A stretch of 64,000 bases of DNA from Doryteuthis pealeii (lineage: Eukaryota; Mollusca; Cephalopoda; Myopsida; Loliginidae), in contig CM042156.1 in assembly GCA_023376005.1 (NCBI GenBank), positions 42,786,605 through 42,850,604 on the forward strand. The letters run 5' to 3'. The notes beneath the pieces were generated by a model. The model did not search any database and was not told the DNA's origin. It worked only from the letters and a program-made list of their open reading frames with translations. The translations under genes were made by a program, and so were the position numbers. Shown here one piece after another: positions 63,848 to 64,000 of the stretch. The stretch's first letter is position 1; each line of letters starts with the position of its first letter.

Positions 63848-64000
63848 AGGGAGATAACTCTGAACATCTTAGCAAAAAGAATGTTCGTCGATTCGTGAAA
63901 ACGCGTTATGAAATGGATCCGAAGAGATAAACTTTGAGAAAATAACAATTTAGTGTGAATCGGGGGAGGGCAACAATGTGCTTCCGGATGTCTTGTAGGG

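Larger units (their letters stand above)
59917..64000 (-). repeat. Giant palindrome, right arm, runs off window
   Basis: Inverted copy of 55694-59845. The match continues to the last base of the window, so the true outer end is unknown. Arm-specific changes include different lengths of a G/C-homopolymer plus (CA)n at 61990-62015 and indels in the inner block near 60250. Confidence 0.95.

Overview
The window looks like animal genomic DNA, most likely from a lophotrochozoan and probably a mollusc. The evidence is indirect: an AT-rich background full of microsatellites, TTAGGG-type telomere-like motifs, several tRNA-derived SINE families, a 5S rRNA-derived SINE family, RTE-like LINE remnants, LTR remnants, and one animal-type VIT + vWA gene. 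Nothing suggests bacterial or viral gene organisation. Species cannot be named from the sequence alone.

One convincing protein gene is present: a 747-codon uninterrupted ORF on the minus strand (30895-33138). It encodes a VWA5A-like protein with an N-terminal VIT domain, a vWA domain with an intact MIDAS, a Cys/Pro/Met-rich linker and the usual C-terminal domain. A foldback element lies just beyond its 3' end, and its 5' flank is a dispersed repeat that has itself received a 213-bp TA-flanked MITE.

Layout. 0-17 kb: AT-rich DNA with minisatellites, 5S-SINEs, tRNA-SINEs, foldbacks, a LINE C-terminal fragment (6.2-6.4 kb) and a long polypyrimidine tract (7.7-8.2 kb). 17.35-19.93 kb: an 18-copy satellite array with a 149-bp period. 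20-30 kb: solo LTRs, a perfect 103-bp-arm hairpin made from LTR promoter sequence, copies of a ~600-bp retroposon (called F600), and nested foldbacks. 30.9-33.1 kb: the gene. 33-55 kb: a dense mosaic of SINEs, F600 copies, RTE-like fragments, foldbacks with telomere-like loops, a ~1.4-kb foldback with a nested insertion, and a 1.26-kb TIR element. 55.7-64.0 kb: one giant inverted repeat (arms ~4.1 kb, spacer ~71 bp) that runs off the window end and carries degenerate LINE RT, gag-like and Pol-tail-like fragments in both arms.

The elements form a readable insertion history. Several insertions can be matched to an empty copy of the same host repeat elsewhere in the window. The 5S-SINE and F600 families share a 3' tail, which suggests one LINE partner mobilises both. 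No operon-like cooperation is present. The most interesting candidates are the giant palindrome, the foldbacks with telomere-like loops, the convergent LTR-promoter hairpin and the shared retroposon tail.
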